From an uncultured Planctomycetaceae bacterium (GTDB lineage Bacteria; Planctomycetota; Planctomycetia; Pirellulales; Lacipirellulaceae), in assembly GCA_937860165.1 (NCBI GenBank), contig CALMBE010000111.1:1-8870 (forward strand): a stretch of 8,870 nt of DNA, given 5' to 3'. This document shows positions 7,517-8,870 of this stretch, piece after piece. A program made the translations under genes and the position numbers. The notes under the pieces are model-generated. The model was given only the letters and a program-made list of their open reading frames with translations, was not told where the DNA came from and did not search any database. Numbering within the stretch: the first letter of the stretch is position 1; every line of letters starts with the position of its first letter.

Positions 7517-7584
7517 GGTAATCAACTCAAACGTAGGTTACCGGCAAGCGAGAAGTGACTGCCGTAGCAGTTCCGCAGAGGAAC
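7517..7584. other. Cluster of small hairpins downstream of the diadenylate cyclase gene
   Basis: Three short inverted repeats follow each other: GGTAA/TTACC (7517-7521, 7538-7542), ACTGC/GCAGT with a 4-nt loop (7558-7562, 7567-7571) and GTTCC/GGAAC with a 5-nt loop (7570-7574, 7580-7584). They start about 80 bp beyond the stop of the cyclase gene. No T run follows, so intrinsic termination is not shown. With the adjacent 76-bp element they account for much of the 275-bp gap 7391-7665. I see no gene there. Confidence 0.4.
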
Positions 7585-7665
7585 GGGGCGGATGAACCAG
7601 AAATTCGTGCCGACAGAAGCAGAATTGAGTTGGCAATCGCTAGAATCGTCACAAAGCGATCCGGC

Positions 7666-8601
7666 TCAATCACTCGAACCGGGGGGGTCGTATTCGAAAT
7701 CCTTCCATTTCATGGCTCGACGGAAGGGTTCGATACGCAGCATCACTTCGCCGTTCTGGAAGAGGCGGACCGTGCCATTGGACTCGCTGACGGTGATTGC
7801 GACGGCACCGGTTGCCCGACTGATGGCGGCTGCCGCCCAGTGCCTGGCACCGAGTCCCTTGCTGAGGGTGATCTCGGCGGCGGGGGCCGAAATATATTGA
7901 CAGGCCCCGATGATGATTCCTTCGGAGGAGACCACGAAGGCCCCATCCAGTTGGGCGATTTCCTTAACCGATTCCCGGACTTTGGAGTCTTCCAGGCGAC
8001 GCTCTTCGACACTGTATCCGCGAACAGGATCGAATCCTAAGGGGTGGCAATGTTTGAGCACCTTGCGATGATCTCCCACGACAAAGAGCGTGCCGACGGG
8101 TTTCCCCTCGCGGCCTTCCCGACCGATATCGACAGCCAGATCGACGGTGGTCTTGAGCGTATCGAGCGGCACCAAGGTCTCAAGTTGTCGCAGATCGTGC
8201 ACGGTCAAGCGGCCGAGATGTTCATCGAGCCGAATGACGCTAACCGAGTCGATCGTCCCGGCCTCGAAACCACTGTAGAGGGCGATCACACAGGCCCCGG
8301 GTGCCAGCAAGTCGTCGGCGACGCTTTCCAACAAGGCCTGCGTCAGGCGTTCGTAAACCGGGCTATCGGGGATGTTAAGCTCGACGGTATCGAAGCCGAA
8401 TTCCTCGGCCTCGGCGAGGTAGTTTGCCTTGTCGGTTGCCAAGACCACATGGAGCTTTTCGGTCGCCTCGCGGAGCTTGGCCCAATCGAGTGGCCCTTCG
8501 AGCAAGAACAGCAAGGCCTCGGCGTCTTCAAGTTTAGCCAGTCGCGCTGCGATTTCGCAGAACGCTTGAAGCTGTTCGGAGAACTTGATCGGGGATGCCA
8601 T
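7666..8601 (-). CDS. Diadenylate cyclase (c-di-AMP synthase), DacZ-like
   Basis: 311 residues from ATG at 8601. The C-terminal part (about 165-300) is a DisA_N/DAC domain, which condenses two ATP to c-di-AMP. It shows REGREGKPVGTLFVVGD (161-177), the DGA motif (219-221) and the GARHW motif (251-255). The last corresponds to the G-T-R-H-R motif of DisA and CdaA, with Trp where those enzymes have Arg. The N-terminal part (about 30-150) is an alpha/beta region without membrane helices. This differs from CdaA (membrane-bound), CdaS and DisA (DNA-binding C-terminus). It fits the archaeal-type DacZ layout, where a pyruvate-kinase-like domain precedes the DAC domain. The protein should be soluble. 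No Shine-Dalgarno is seen. It is 275 bp upstream of the AAA+ gene on the same strand and may be a separate transcription unit. The domain call is firm; activity is inferred. Confidence 0.88.
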   Translation of the reverse strand: MASPIKFSEQLQAFCEIAARLAKLEDAEALLFLLEGPLDWAKLREATEKLHVVLATDKANYLAEAEEFGFDTVELNIPDSPVYERLTQALLESVADDLLAPGACVIALYSGFEAGTIDSVSVIRLDEHLGRLTVHDLRQLETLVPLDTLKTTVDLAVDIGREGREGKPVGTLFVVGDHRKVLKHCHPLGFDPVRGYSVEERRLEDSKVRESVKEIAQLDGAFVVSSEGIIIGACQYISAPAAEITLSKGLGARHWAAAAISRATGAVAITVSESNGTVRLFQNGEVMLRIEPFRRAMKWKDFEYDPPGSSD

Positions 8602-8789
8602 TCACGAATTTTCTGGTGAGCTAGGTTTGCAGCAGAACCCCTTGCGATAAATCAAGTTGGAAAATGCCGAGCAGAAATCGGCCCAAAGACTGGCATAGCT
8701 GCTGCATGCCACCAGGTGCCAATGCAATTTAATGCACCACGGGCAAAGGTTCAATGGAGGTTCGACGATTATCGGGGCCGATCAGTTTT
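8602..8789. other. Intergenic region upstream of the diadenylate cyclase gene
   Basis: No convincing gene is seen. Small inverted repeats are present: GCCGA/TCGGC (8666-8670, 8678-8682, 7-nt loop) and GGCAT/ATGCC (8692-8696, 8706-8710). On the minus strand the first is followed by ATTTTCC, so it could be a weak terminator of the preceding gene or part of the cyclase 5' leader. No clear -35/-10 pair was found. A 25-codon frame on the minus strand (8806-8729, starting MSPQIEKL) is too short to call. Confidence 0.3.
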
Positions 8790-8870
8790 TCAATTTGGGG
8801 TGACATGCTCACGCAGGTACTCCGGCGTGGGCATGTGAATGGTCGAGAAAACATGGCCACAGCGGAGTAC
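8790..8870 (-). CDS. Possible C-terminus of an upstream minus-strand gene (partial, unrecognised)
   Basis: A frame entering from the right edge gives 26 residues, including CGHVFSTIHMPTPEYL, and stops at 8790-8792. The composition is protein-like and the direction matches the neighbouring cluster. A second minus-strand frame is also open here, so the choice is uncertain and no family is recognised. Confidence 0.3.
   Translation of the reverse strand, partial: VLRCGHVFSTIHMPTPEYLREHVTPN

Noticed and set aside
7555..8619. Two plus-strand open frames (161 and 191 codons) opposite the diadenylate cyclase gene.
   Set aside because: They are antisense to a gene with conserved DGA and GARH motifs, and their translations show no recognisable family.
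8602..8660. Sigma-70-type promoter for the diadenylate cyclase gene (TTGATT as a -35 on the minus strand).
   Set aside because: No acceptable -10 hexamer lies about 17 bp downstream.

Overview
The window looks like a chromosomal segment from a planctomycete, probably Pirellulales-like. This is inferred from the gene families: a Ser/Thr kinase fused to a tubulin-like domain, an FHA-EAL protein, a winged-helix AAA+ ATPase and a DacZ-like diadenylate cyclase. Two further hints are the general lack of Shine-Dalgarno sequences and the GC-rich inverted-repeat elements between genes. No rRNA, tRNA, CRISPR array, transposase or phage gene was seen.

Layout. Bases 1-1245 (+) hold the C-terminal half of GlnE, the glutamine synthetase adenylyltransferase, cut by the window edge. 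Bases 1234-1428 are a non-coding block between convergent genes. It has an 8-bp tandem repeat that includes the glnE stop codon, a 146-bp element with 34-bp near-perfect inverted arms, and a GC-rich hairpin. The minus strand from 8601 down to 1441 then carries four genes in one direction: a DacZ-like diadenylate cyclase (8601-7666), a winged-helix AAA+ ATPase (7390-6065), a kinase/tubulin-like fusion (6026-2859, with an out-of-frame tail to 2554) and an FHA-EAL protein (2530-1441, frameshifted). The last three are spaced by 38 and 23 bp and look like one operon. The 275-bp gap before the ATPase gene contains a compact multi-hairpin repeat and further small hairpins. Bases 8602-8870 are mostly non-coding and may include the 3' end of another minus-strand gene.

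How the genes may work together (inference). The operon has a phosphothreonine writer (kinase), a phosphothreonine reader (FHA), a possible GTP-dependent filament or switch (tubulin-like), a AAA+ remodeller and a c-di-GMP hydrolase domain (EAL). A c-di-AMP synthase lies directly upstream. This would tie Ser/Thr phosphorylation and a cytoskeletal-type GTPase to two cyclic-dinucleotide second messengers.

Two neighbouring genes carry frameshifts. In the EAL domain, the break is explained exactly by loss of one copy of a CTCGT tandem pair. In the kinase/tubulin gene it is probably a one-base loss near a C run. Either the cluster is decaying in this lineage or the assembly has errors here, and raw reads would decide.
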